Source: Planctomycetota bacterium (lineage in GTDB: Bacteria; Planctomycetota; Phycisphaerae; Phycisphaerales; UBA1924). From it: 64,000 nt of DNA. Location of the stretch: positions 78,890 through 142,889 of the forward strand of contig RFGH01000117.1 of NCBI GenBank assembly GCA_003696675.1, read 5' to 3'. Under the pieces are notes generated by a model that did not search any database, was not told the DNA's origin, and worked only from the letters and a program-made list of their open reading frames with translations. Position numbers and translations under genes: made by a program. Position 1 is the stretch's first letter. Each line of letters opens with the position of its first letter. Below are positions 45,183 through 53,549 of this stretch, in pieces.

Positions 45183-47303
45183 ATGCTCGATCTCCCGGGC
45201 CCGCTGGGCACCATCTTCAATCTGCTGCTCGTCGTCCTCGGATTCGGCGCGATCATCTTCGTCCATGAGCTCGGCCACTTCCTTGCCGCCAAATGGGCAG
45301 GCATCCGCGTGCTCGCCTTCTCGATGGGCATGGGACCCGTCGTCCTCAGTTACCGAAAGGGCATCGGATGGCGGAAAGGCTCGAGCGAATCGGATTATCG
45401 TGCTCTGGTCCAGACCGGACGGGACAAGCAACTCGGCGTGAGCCCAACCGAGTATCGCCTCAGCGCCCTGCCCCTCGGCGGCTATGTCAAGATGCTGGGT
45501 CAGGAGGACCTCAACCCCGGCGCGATCTCCGATGCCCCGGACAGTTACCAGAACCGTCCGGTCTGGAAGCGCATGGTGGTGATCTCCGCAGGTGTCGTGA
45601 TGAACCTCATCACGGCGGCCCTGCTGTTCATCGTGGTGTTCATGGCCGGGCTGCAAGTGCAGCCGCCCGTGATCGGCGCGGTGGCCGAGAACTCGCCCGC
45701 CACCACCGCGACACCGATCGGGCGCGACGACATCCCCCCCGGCCTGCAGCCCGAGGACCGCATCCTCGAAGTGAACGGACACCGCACCCGGGCGTTCACG
45801 GATGTCACTACCGAAATCGCGATGAGCGGGCGACACGACACCGTGCGTATCCTGGTCGATCGCCCCGGCGAGGGCACGATCCAGTTCCAGGTCAAGCCCG
45901 AGCGTGACAAGTCCACCGGCTTTCTCGATCTCGGGATCTTCGCGGCCCAGGCGCCCAGGGTCATCAACCCTCGCTCGCAGCCCGACAGGGAGTCGGTCGA
46001 ACGCTTCGCCTCCTTGCGGGGCTTGAGCGGGATGCCGCTTGGAGGCGTGCTCATAGAGATCGACGGGAACCCCGTCACCCGTCCCGACGCGCTGGCCGAG
46101 GCCGCCGAAGCGTCGAACGGCGGGCCGTTCACCGCGAGCTTCGCCCAGGCTGATGCCGCCACGATCACACTGGAAGTGCAGCCCGTGCGGGCGCTCCAGC
46201 GCGGACTCATCGCGGCCGGGGATCAGTTCGCCGGCGTCGAGCACGTGCTCGGGCTGCGCCCGCTGCTCCGGGTCGACCCGAGCAGCGCACCGGCACAGGT
46301 CCAGCAAGGACTCAAGCCCGGCGACGTGTTCGTGCGCATCGCCGATGCCGAGTATCCCGCGTACGACGCCGCCCTGGTGCTGATCCCGGCGCTCAAGGGG
46401 CAGGACATCGAGGTCGAAATACTCCGCGACGGCGAGCGCCTCACGCTGCCGGTCACGGTCAGCCGCAAGGGGACCATCGGCTTCCTCCCGGACAGCACGG
46501 TCAACACCGACGCGATCACCGCGCGCCCCGTGCGGATCGCACCGCCCTCGGACGACCCCGCCCCGGCGCCCACGCCCGCGGCGGCCCTGATCGAACGGGC
46601 GGGCACCCGGATCCTCTCGATCGGAGATCAGCCCATCGGCACGCTACGCGACATCCCGGGCGCCATCGCAAGGGCGACCGACGACGCTTTCGCCAGCGGC
46701 ACGGTGCCCGACACCTTCACGCTGTCCGTCCGCGTCGAGTTGCCGCTTCCCGTACAGCCCGACGGCGTTCGCCCGATCGAGTCACGCTCGTGGACCCTGT
46801 CCCGCGCCGATGTGGAAGCCGTGCGGAGTCTCGGGTGGGAGCTGCCCGGAGGCATGGCCTACCTTGCCCTGTTCGAGCCGGACATGGTGATCGACAAAGC
46901 CGATTCACCCTGGGGCGCGGTCGTCATGGGGCTGGCCAAGTCCCGCCAGACCATGAACCAGACCTATCTGACCTTCCTCCGCCTGTTCCAGGGCACCGTG
47001 CGGATCGAGCACCTTAAGGGCCCCGTCGGCATCGCCCACCTCGGCACGCAGGTCGCCGACCGTGGCTTCGTATGGCTGCTCTTTTTCCTCGCGCTGGTCA
47101 GCGTCAACCTCGCGGTGATCAACTTCCTCCCCCTGCCCATCGTCGACGGCGGGCAGTTCCTGATGCTCGCCTACGAGGGCATCCGGCGTCGCCCTGTGCC
47201 GATCGGGTTTCAGAACGCGGTGACGCTGGCCGGGCTGCTCCTGATCGGCGCGGTCTTTCTCATCGTCACCTTCCACGACATCAAGTCGCTGCTGGGGCTC
47301 TGA
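45183..47303 (+). CDS. rseP: Site-2 intramembrane metalloprotease RseP (long form)
   Basis: 706 residues against ~450 in most bacteria. Helix 1 has the zinc motif IIFVHELGHFLAAKWAGI, followed by PLGGYVKMLGQED, and the C-terminal helices have NLAVINFLPLPIVDGG with the third metal ligand. Between them are about three or four PDZ-like units: one at ~residues 165-240 (LQPEDRILEVNGHRTR), one around GVLIEIDGNPVTR, one around LKPGDVFVRIADAEYP, and a weak one at RILSIGDQPIGTL. RseP cleaves anti-sigma factors and signal peptides inside the inner membrane. The enlarged periplasmic region is the oddity. The next gene begins 3 bases after its stop. Confidence 0.93.
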   Translation: MLDLPGPLGTIFNLLLVVLGFGAIIFVHELGHFLAAKWAGIRVLAFSMGMGPVVLSYRKGIGWRKGSSESDYRALVQTGRDKQLGVSPTEYRLSALPLGGYVKMLGQEDLNPGAISDAPDSYQNRPVWKRMVVISAGVVMNLITAALLFIVVFMAGLQVQPPVIGAVAENSPATTATPIGRDDIPPGLQPEDRILEVNGHRTRAFTDVTTEIAMSGRHDTVRILVDRPGEGTIQFQVKPERDKSTGFLDLGIFAAQAPRVINPRSQPDRESVERFASLRGLSGMPLGGVLIEIDGNPVTRPDALAEAAEASNGGPFTASFAQADAATITLEVQPVRALQRGLIAAGDQFAGVEHVLGLRPLLRVDPSSAPAQVQQGLKPGDVFVRIADAEYPAYDAALVLIPALKGQDIEVEILRDGERLTLPVTVSRKGTIGFLPDSTVNTDAITARPVRIAPPSDDPAPAPTPAAALIERAGTRILSIGDQPIGTLRDIPGAIARATDDAFASGTVPDTFTLSVRVELPLPVQPDGVRPIESRSWTLSRADVEAVRSLGWELPGGMAYLALFEPDMVIDKADSPWGAVVMGLAKSRQTMNQTYLTFLRLFQGTVRIEHLKGPVGIAHLGTQVADRGFVWLLFFLALVSVNLAVINFLPLPIVDGGQFLMLAYEGIRRRPVPIGFQNAVTLAGLLLIGAVFLIVTFHDIKSLLGL

Positions 47304-47306
47304 TCC

Positions 47307-48233
47307 GTGCCCGCCTGGCTCGGCCTGATCAACCTGCTCGGCGTGGGGCTGATCGTCGCGATCACTTTGGCCGCTTTCCACACGGCGTGGTCGCTGACCC
47401 ACCCGCCACGACGCACCTACGCCTGGGCCGTCGCCCGACGCGTCCCGGGCGATCCCGGCGAACTCGACCCGCCCCGCTCCTACGAGGCCTTTACCTTCCG
47501 AGGCTGCCGCACCGACCTCCCCGCCTGGCGCGTGCCCGGCGACAACCCGGACGGCCCGACCGTGGTCCTGACCCACGGCTGGGGAAGCTCCCGTGTCGGC
47601 GGGCTCAAGCGCCTCGACCCCGTCCTGCCGCACGCGAAGCAGGCGATCCTGTGGGACCTGCCGGGACACGGCGAATCCCCCGGCTCAGCCCGCATGGGCA
47701 CCGACGAACACCGCGACCTGCTCGCCCTGCTCGACACGCTCGGGAACGGCCCCATCGTCCTGTTCGGCTGGTCCCTCGGCGCTGGCGTATCGATCCGAGC
47801 CGCCGCGGAGGATGCCGGCGAACACGACATCCGCGCCGTCGTCTGCGAAGCGCCGTATATCTACCCACTCACCCCCGCCCGCAATGTCATCCGCCTGCGA
47901 GGCATGCCCTACCGCGTCAACCTGCCGCTCGCGATGGGCGGCATCGGCGTGCGCCTGGGCGTCGGTCCCCACTGGGCCGGTTTCGCCCGCGACAGGCACG
48001 CCGCGAAACTCGGCCAGATACCGCTGACAGTCATCCACGGCGACGCCGACCCCGTCTGCCCGATCGCCGACGGACAGGCCATCGCCGACGCCGCGCCCAA
48101 CGGGCGCCTGATCGTCATCCCCGGCGGCGGACACAACAACCTCTGGACCGACCCGCAGTTCCGCGAGCCCGCGGCGAAGGCGATCGCCGACGCCGTCCGC
48201 GCCGCGTCCGCCGCTCCCTATCATCCGGCATGA
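47307..48233 (+). CDS. Alpha/beta hydrolase with N-terminal membrane helix
   Basis: 308 residues from GTG 47307. One hydrophobic helix at residues ~4-27, then the hydrolase domain: TVVLTHGWGSS (oxyanion), LFGWSLGAGVSI with the nucleophile Ser, LTVIHGDADPVCPIADG with the Asp and PGGGHNNLW with the His. Probable esterase or peptidase on the periplasmic or membrane side; substrate not known. It is coupled to deoC by an ATGA overlap (48230-48233). Confidence 0.86.
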   Translation: MPAWLGLINLLGVGLIVAITLAAFHTAWSLTHPPRRTYAWAVARRVPGDPGELDPPRSYEAFTFRGCRTDLPAWRVPGDNPDGPTVVLTHGWGSSRVGGLKRLDPVLPHAKQAILWDLPGHGESPGSARMGTDEHRDLLALLDTLGNGPIVLFGWSLGAGVSIRAAAEDAGEHDIRAVVCEAPYIYPLTPARNVIRLRGMPYRVNLPLAMGGIGVRLGVGPHWAGFARDRHAAKLGQIPLTVIHGDADPVCPIADGQAIADAAPNGRLIVIPGGGHNNLWTDPQFREPAAKAIADAVRAASAAPYHPA

Positions 48234-49159
48234 CAGGCGCTTCCGTCTCCAACCTCCCCCACTCCCCCACCGTCGACGCCATCGCCGTCGATCGGCGGGC
48301 CGCGTCGTTCACCACGCGCTCGATCAAGAACGAGAGCAAGATCAACGCCCTGCGCCTGGCCTTGACCATGGTCGATCTGACCACGCTGGAGGGCAAGGAC
48401 TCGCCGGAGAAGGTGCGGAGTCTGTGCCGCAAGGCCGTCCGCCCTTGGGAGCGGGACGAGGAACTGCTGGGCGAGCGCCTGCCCCCGGTGGCCGCGGTGT
48501 GCGTGTACCCGAGCATGGTCCCGGTCGCGGCGGAGCTGCTGGCGGGCACGAGCGTCAAGGTCGCCTCGGTCGCCACCGGTTTCCCCAGCGGACAGTACCC
48601 CCTCGACATCCGGCTCAACGATGTCCGCCAGGCCGTCCGCGACGGGGCCGACGAGATCGACATGGTCATCAACCGCGGCGCGTTCCTCTCGGGGCGCTAT
48701 CAAGAAGTCGCCAACGAGATCCGGGCCGTGTGCGAGGCCTGCGGCGACGCCCACCTCAAGGTCATCCTCGAGACCGGCGAGCTCGTCACCTACGACAACG
48801 TCCGGCGCGCCAGCGACATCGCGATCGCCTGCATCCGCCCGGGCGACTTCATCAAGACCAGCACCGGCAAGGTCAGCCCCGCGGCCACCATGCCCGTCAC
48901 GCTGGTCATGCTCGAAGCCATCCGCGACGCGTACCTCGACACCGGCGTCAAAATCGGCATGAAGCCCGCCGGCGGCATCCGCACCGCCAAGCAGTCGTGG
49001 CACTATCTGTGCATGGTCAACGAGACATTGGGTGATGGCTGGCTGAGCCCGGACTGGTTCCGCTTCGGGGCGAGTTCACTGCTCAACGACCTGCTGCGAT
49101 CGATGCAGAAGCTCAAGACCGGGTCGTACGCGGCGGAGTATGACTTCTCGGATGCGTGA
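48230..49159 (+). CDS. deoC: Deoxyribose-phosphate aldolase DeoC
   Basis: 309 residues from ATG 48230, overlapping the hydrolase stop. VCVYPSMVPVAAELL, VATGFPSGQ, EIDMVINRGAFLSG, ILETGELVT, DFIKTSTGKVSP (Schiff-base Lys) and IGMKPAGGIRTAKQ are the aldolase motifs. It splits deoxyribose-5-phosphate into acetaldehyde and glyceraldehyde-3-phosphate. The ~40-residue N-terminal extension (DRRAASFTTRSIKN) fits the longer class of DeoC. An aldehyde dehydrogenase pair lies ~1.5 kb downstream and could oxidise the acetaldehyde. Confidence 0.95.
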   Translation: MTGASVSNLPHSPTVDAIAVDRRAASFTTRSIKNESKINALRLALTMVDLTTLEGKDSPEKVRSLCRKAVRPWERDEELLGERLPPVAAVCVYPSMVPVAAELLAGTSVKVASVATGFPSGQYPLDIRLNDVRQAVRDGADEIDMVINRGAFLSGRYQEVANEIRAVCEACGDAHLKVILETGELVTYDNVRRASDIAIACIRPGDFIKTSTGKVSPAATMPVTLVMLEAIRDAYLDTGVKIGMKPAGGIRTAKQSWHYLCMVNETLGDGWLSPDWFRFGASSLLNDLLRSMQKLKTGSYAAEYDFSDA

Positions 49160-49892
49160 CACCGCGAAATCTCGACGACGCAAGCACGTTTGGCGGGGCG
49201 TGCGTGCGGTCTTTATGGGTGTACTCACCACCATCGTGGTACAACTGACGATCGCGAGCGGGACTCAGCAGGTTTCGTTCCGTGGGCTGGGCCAAACGTC
49301 GTCATATCGGGGGCCCGCGCCGAGCTATCTCGCTGATTTCGCACCTCCGTACCAACACGCAAATACATCAACCCCAACCGACAACGGACGAGATGTGAAG
49401 TTGTTTTTCTTGAAACCGGCATTCGGCGTCAAGAACGTCGAGTTCGTGTACTTCGATGACTCTTACACTGGCGCCGAGATCTGGAACAATGACACAGGCG
49501 GCCTGCGTCCACCATACCTACAGATCACGAGAATCTATATTGGTTGGCCATTCTGCTCGACCTTCGTCGACAGGCCGGCAGTAAGCCACACCCCAGACGA
49601 GCAGCTGCTCGAAGAGTTTTGGCCCATTTACAGCGCCGCCGCCGGCTTGCGTCAGGGAGTCAAGGCACCGGACTGGTGGCCGAAGGCCGAAGGCGTCTAC
49701 AGGTTGCCAGTCACACCCCTCTGGGGCGGATTGGTGACAAACTCCATGATCTTTGCGGCTTTCTATTTTCTGCCCGGGACGCTGTTCCGCATCGCACGCC
49801 AGCGCCACAGGCGCAAGCGCAACGCGTGTCTCAACTGCGGTTACGACTTTGGCACCTTGTCGCCGTGCCCGGAATGCGGAAGCACACCCTAA
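49140..49892 (+). CDS. Membrane protein with C-terminal zinc ribbon
   Basis: 250 residues from ATG 49140 (ATG 49152 is also in frame); it overlaps deoC by 20 bases. One helix at ~residues 24-43, a periplasmic-looking middle with several aromatic residues, a second helix at ~203-222 (GGLVTNSMIFAAFYFLPG), a basic stretch (RQRHRRKR), then a zinc ribbon CLNCGYDFGTLSPCPECG at the end. The combination of a .P.WGG..TN...A helix, basic stretch and ribbon resembles a planctomycete membrane family I recognise by layout only. The central ~300 bases are visibly less GC-rich than the surrounding genes. Function unknown. Confidence 0.72.
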   Translation: MTSRMRDTAKSRRRKHVWRGVRAVFMGVLTTIVVQLTIASGTQQVSFRGLGQTSSYRGPAPSYLADFAPPYQHANTSTPTDNGRDVKLFFLKPAFGVKNVEFVYFDDSYTGAEIWNNDTGGLRPPYLQITRIYIGWPFCSTFVDRPAVSHTPDEQLLEEFWPIYSAAAGLRQGVKAPDWWPKAEGVYRLPVTPLWGGLVTNSMIFAAFYFLPGTLFRIARQRHRRKRNACLNCGYDFGTLSPCPECGSTP

Positions 49893-49893
49893 G

Positions 49894-50487
49894 TCACGCC
49901 GCCCGGCGCTGCTCCGCCGCCAGCCGCTCGTCGTACCGCGACCGCAGCTCCCGATCCCGCAGGATCGAGTACGCCTTCTGCAGCTCCGCGAAGCGGGTCG
50001 GGGCGTCGGGGTCCTGCGAGCGGTCAGGGTGACAGTACTTGGCCAGCTTGTGGTACGCCCGCCGGATGTCCTCCTGCGAGGCGTAGGGGGACAGCCCGAA
50101 GAGCTTGTACAGATCGGGATACTCAACGCGGACCCGCTCGGTCTCGTCGCCCAGCCCGGACGCAACGCCGGTGGCCGCGAAACGACGGAGGGCGTCGCGC
50201 TTGGGCGGGGTGATGCCGACGAACTCGACGCCCACCTCGGCCCGCTTGTGCATCCGCCCGGCCGGGCGGACCCAGCGGACGGTGGCCAGGAGCTGGATCT
50301 CCTCGGGGCCCTCGCCGAAAACATAGGTCTCGACATCCCCGACTCTGGGGGCGGTCTTCCACGGCACCAGCACCCGCATGCCCGAGCCGGACATGTCCAG
50401 CACCCGACCGGCGTGGCAGCTCATGCCGGTGGTCTCGAGCCGGGGCTCGACGCGGCTGTGGATCTGGTCGGGCGATTCGTGCGTCAT
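49894..50487 (-). CDS. PilZ domain fused to a DnaJ (J) domain
   Basis: 197 residues from ATG 50487. The N-terminal ~110 residues look like PilZ: RxxxR at residues 12-16 (RVEPR), DxSxxG at 31-36 (DMSGSG), and the later strands TVRWVRPAG and VGVEFVGI. Both c-di-GMP-binding motifs appear intact. From ~residue 124 a J domain follows: YPDLYKLFGLSPYASQEDIR, RAYHKLAKYCHPDRS with HPD at 153-155, and AELQKAYSILRDRELRSRYDE. No signal peptide. I do not know a described protein of this design. It could couple c-di-GMP to an Hsp70. Convergent with the zinc-ribbon gene and divergent from the aldehyde dehydrogenase. Confidence 0.87.
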   Translation of the reverse strand: MTHESPDQIHSRVEPRLETTGMSCHAGRVLDMSGSGMRVLVPWKTAPRVGDVETYVFGEGPEEIQLLATVRWVRPAGRMHKRAEVGVEFVGITPPKRDALRRFAATGVASGLGDETERVRVEYPDLYKLFGLSPYASQEDIRRAYHKLAKYCHPDRSQDPDAPTRFAELQKAYSILRDRELRSRYDERLAAEQRRAA

Positions 50488-50595
50488 GCCGGTCGCATCG
50501 GGCCGGGGCGGCGGCCGGTCGAGCCGCAAGGGTGGATCCCCCCCCGATGCCGGATTCACACCGGGATCGACCCGCATTCGCCCTACAATGCGTCG

Positions 50596-52116
50596 ATGAG
50601 CACGGCCGCCGGCAGCACGAACAGGTCCCAGAACGCAGCAGGCGTCCAGGCCCCGCCGCGGCTCGACCTCCGGGCGGCCACGGGCGGCGGGCTGTTCGAA
50701 TACGCCCCGGCCCCCGAGTCGGTCCGCCCCGCCATCGCCGACCGGTACGGGCTCTTCATCAACGGGCGGTTCACCGACCCGACCAGCAGCAAGCGGTTCA
50801 CCACGATCAACCCGGCCACCGAGGCCACCCTGAGCGAGGTGGCCGAGGCGAATGAGGCCGATGTCGACGCCGCCGTCCGGGCCGCCCGCGACGCCCTGCC
50901 CGCCTGGGCCGGTCTTCCCGGCAAGGAACGCGGCAAGTTCCTCTACCGCATCGCCCGGCGCCTCCAAGAGCGGGCCCGCGAGCTGGCGGTGCTCGAGACG
51001 ATGGACGGCGGCAAGCCGATCAAGGAATCCCGCGATGTCGACATCCCGCTCGCGGCGGCCCACTTCTTCCACCATGCGGGCTGGGCGGACAAGCTGCAAT
51101 ACGCCTTCCCCGGGCGGGAACCCCGTCCCGTGGGCGTGTGCGGCCAGATCATCCCGTGGAACTTCCCGCTGCTGATGGCCGCGTGGAAGATCGCACCGGC
51201 TTTGGCGTGCGGTAATACGGTGGTGCTCAAGCCCGCCGAGACCACGCCGCTGACGGCCCTGCGTCTGGCCGAGATCTGCGACGAGATCGGTTTGCCCCCC
51301 GGTGTCGTCAATATCGTCACTGGCGCGGGCGCGACCGGGGCCGCGATCGTCAACCACCCGGGCATCGACAAGATCGCCTTCACCGGCTCGACCGAGGTCG
51401 GCAAGATCATCGCCAAGGCCGTGGCCCCCACTCACAAGCGACTGACCCTCGAACTCGGCGGCAAGAGCGCGAACATCATCTTTGAGGACGCGAGCATCGA
51501 CCAGGCGGTCGAGGGCATCATCGAGGGGATCTACTTCAACCAGGGCCATGTTTGCTGCGCGGGGTCACGCCTGTTCGTGCAGGAGTCGGTACTCGACCGC
51601 GTGATCGGCAAGCTCAAGGACCGCATGAGCACGCTGCGCGTGGGCGATCCGCTCGACAAGAACACCGATGTGGGCGCGATCAACTCCAAGGCGCAGCTCG
51701 CGACCATCGGGAAGTATCTCGAGATCGGCTCCAAAGAAGGAGCCGAGCGGCACGACTGCGGCACGGCCGACCTGCCCGGCAAGGGCTACTTCTGCCGCCC
51801 CTGCTTCTTCACCGGCGTGCAGCCGAGCCACACCATCGCCCGGGAGGAGATCTTCGGACCGGTGCTGGCTGTGATGAGCTTCCGCACGCCCGAGGAGGCG
51901 ATCAGCAGGGCGAACAACACGCCGTACGGGCTGGCCGCGGGTGTGTGGACGGACAAGGGCAGCAAGATCTTCGACACGGCCCGCCGGCTGGACGCCGGGG
52001 TGGTCTGGCTGAACACCTACAACAAGTTCGACCCGACGAGCCCGTTCGGTGGGTTCAAGGAATCGGGCTTCGGCCGCGAGGGCGGGCGGCACGGGCTGCT
52101 GGCTTATCTGGCGTAA
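50596..52116 (+). CDS. NAD(P)-dependent aldehyde dehydrogenase
   Basis: 506 residues from ATG 50596. GQIIPWNFPLLMAAWKIAPAL and KPAETTPLTAL bind the cofactor, AFTGSTEVGK is the Rossmann loop, LTLELGGKSANII has the general-base Glu, and FNQGHVCCAGSRLFV the catalytic Cys; FGPVLAVMSF and FKESGFGREGG complete the family set. The N-terminal ~45 residues are extra and low in complexity. Likely substrate acetaldehyde or a related short aldehyde given deoC upstream, which is inference. A GNAT gene and a truncated ALDH-like gene follow on the same strand with gaps of 25 and 19 bases. Confidence 0.94.
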   Translation: MSTAAGSTNRSQNAAGVQAPPRLDLRAATGGGLFEYAPAPESVRPAIADRYGLFINGRFTDPTSSKRFTTINPATEATLSEVAEANEADVDAAVRAARDALPAWAGLPGKERGKFLYRIARRLQERARELAVLETMDGGKPIKESRDVDIPLAAAHFFHHAGWADKLQYAFPGREPRPVGVCGQIIPWNFPLLMAAWKIAPALACGNTVVLKPAETTPLTALRLAEICDEIGLPPGVVNIVTGAGATGAAIVNHPGIDKIAFTGSTEVGKIIAKAVAPTHKRLTLELGGKSANIIFEDASIDQAVEGIIEGIYFNQGHVCCAGSRLFVQESVLDRVIGKLKDRMSTLRVGDPLDKNTDVGAINSKAQLATIGKYLEIGSKEGAERHDCGTADLPGKGYFCRPCFFTGVQPSHTIAREEIFGPVLAVMSFRTPEEAISRANNTPYGLAAGVWTDKGSKIFDTARRLDAGVVWLNTYNKFDPTSPFGGFKESGFGREGGRHGLLAYLA

Positions 52117-52141
52117 ACCACAAACCCCGGAGGGAGGTCGC

Positions 52142-52669
52142 ATGTCTTCCATGGATCACGGATCGAGTGTCATGCCGCCCGAGTACAAGGGCGAGTTCGT
52201 GGTCCGCGAGCTGACGCCAGAAGACAGGCCTTGGGTGCAGGGCGTGCTGCGCCGTTACTGGGCCTCTCTGGTGCAGGTCACACGCGGACGGAAGATCCAG
52301 GCCGATGAGCTGCCGGGCTTCGTCGCCATGCGCGACGGTGAAGAAGTCGGGCTGATCACCTACGAGATCGTGGGCGATCAGTGCGAGGTCGTGACCCACA
52401 ACTCGCTCGCCGGGCACGGCGGCATCGGCTCTTGTCTGCTCGCGGCCGTCCGCACCAAGGCTCGCGAGGCGGGCTGCAAACGGATGTGGCTGGTCACCAC
52501 CAACGACAACACCCCCGCGCTGCGGTTCTACCAACGCCGGGATTTCGATCTCGTGGCCATCCACCGCAACGCCGTGCAAGAAGCCCGGAAACTCAAACCA
52601 GAAATCCCTGATATCGGGCTTGACGGCATCCCGATCCGGCACGAGATCGAGATGGAGTACCGCCTCTGA
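52142..52669 (+). CDS. GNAT-family N-acetyltransferase
   Basis: 175 residues, with GGAGGGAGG upstream of ATG 52142. The fold shows VVRELTPEDRPWVQGVL, VGLITYEIVGDQCEVVTHNSLAGHGGIGSCLL (acetyl-CoA pyrophosphate loop in the R/QxxGxG/A position), and MWLVTTNDNTPALRFYQRRDFDLVAIHRN. Acceptor unknown. It sits between two ALDH-type genes with short gaps, so it is likely part of their transcript. Confidence 0.87.
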   Translation: MSSMDHGSSVMPPEYKGEFVVRELTPEDRPWVQGVLRRYWASLVQVTRGRKIQADELPGFVAMRDGEEVGLITYEIVGDQCEVVTHNSLAGHGGIGSCLLAAVRTKAREAGCKRMWLVTTNDNTPALRFYQRRDFDLVAIHRNAVQEARKLKPEIPDIGLDGIPIRHEIEMEYRL

Positions 52670-52688
52670 GCACCCGGACAGGACCGAC

Positions 52689-53537
52689 ATGAGCGAACGA
52701 CTCTCTATTACAAAGACATACAAGCTCTATATCGGAGGCAAGTTCCCGCGCACCGAGTCCGGGCGGACCACCGCGGTGACAGACGCCTCGAACACCCTCA
52801 TCGCCCATGTGTGCCACGCGTCGCGCAAGGACATCCGCGACGCCGTCGAAGCCGCCCAAAAGGCCCAGGAAGGCTGGGCCAACACGACGGCCTACCTCCG
52901 CGGCCAAATCCTGTACCGTCTCGCCGAGATGATGGAGGGCAAGCGGGCCGAGCTCGCGTCCGCGATCGTTGAGTGCGGCGAAGACGAGGTCGCCCGCGCC
53001 ATCGACCGCGTGGTCCATTTCGCGGGCTGGACCGACAAGTTCCCGATGATCGCCGGCGGCGCCAACCCCGTGGCGGGTCCCTATCACAACTTCACCGTTC
53101 CGTTCCCGGTCGGCGTCACCGGCGTGGTGTGCCCGGATGAACCGTCGCTGCTCGGTCTGATCACGCTCGTCGCCCCGGTGATCGCGATGGGCAACGCGTG
53201 CGTTGTGCTGGCGAGCGAGACCAACCCCATCCCCGCGATGGTTCTGGCCGAGGCGCTGGCGACCAGCGACCTGCCCGGCGGCGTGGTGAACATCCTCACC
53301 GGCTTCCGCGACGAGCTGTGTCCTCACCTTGCCGAGCACCGCGGGGTGATCGCCATCCACGCGGGCGGACTGACCGACGCCCAGCGGACCACGCTGCGCT
53401 TGGGCAGCGCGAACAACATGAAGCGGGTCACGATCCGCGAGCATCTGGACTACAAAAACGACGATGCGTGCGAGGGCCCGCGCTGGCTCGAGCCGTTCGT
53501 CGAGTTCAAGACGATCTGGCACCCCAGCGCGGTCTGA
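52689..53537 (+). CDS. Truncated, catalytically degenerate aldehyde-dehydrogenase-like protein
   Basis: 282 residues from ATG 52689. It aligns by eye with the first half of aldehyde dehydrogenases: YKLYIGGKFPRTESGRTT, RDAVEAAQKAQEGWANTT, VPFPVGVTGVVCPDEPSLLGL, VVLASETNPIPAMVLAEAL and LPGGVVNILTG. Where a Glu-containing LELGGK should be it reads LRLGSANNMK, and the protein ends without the catalytic Cys domain. It is not a chance fragment, because the frame is intact and ends in an ordered way. It may act as a structural or regulatory partner of the full enzyme at 50596, like the second domain of ALDH16 enzymes; this is inference. Confidence 0.82.
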   Translation: MSERLSITKTYKLYIGGKFPRTESGRTTAVTDASNTLIAHVCHASRKDIRDAVEAAQKAQEGWANTTAYLRGQILYRLAEMMEGKRAELASAIVECGEDEVARAIDRVVHFAGWTDKFPMIAGGANPVAGPYHNFTVPFPVGVTGVVCPDEPSLLGLITLVAPVIAMGNACVVLASETNPIPAMVLAEALATSDLPGGVVNILTGFRDELCPHLAEHRGVIAIHAGGLTDAQRTTLRLGSANNMKRVTIREHLDYKNDDACEGPRWLEPFVEFKTIWHPSAV

Positions 53538-53549
53538 CGATGCGGGGCA

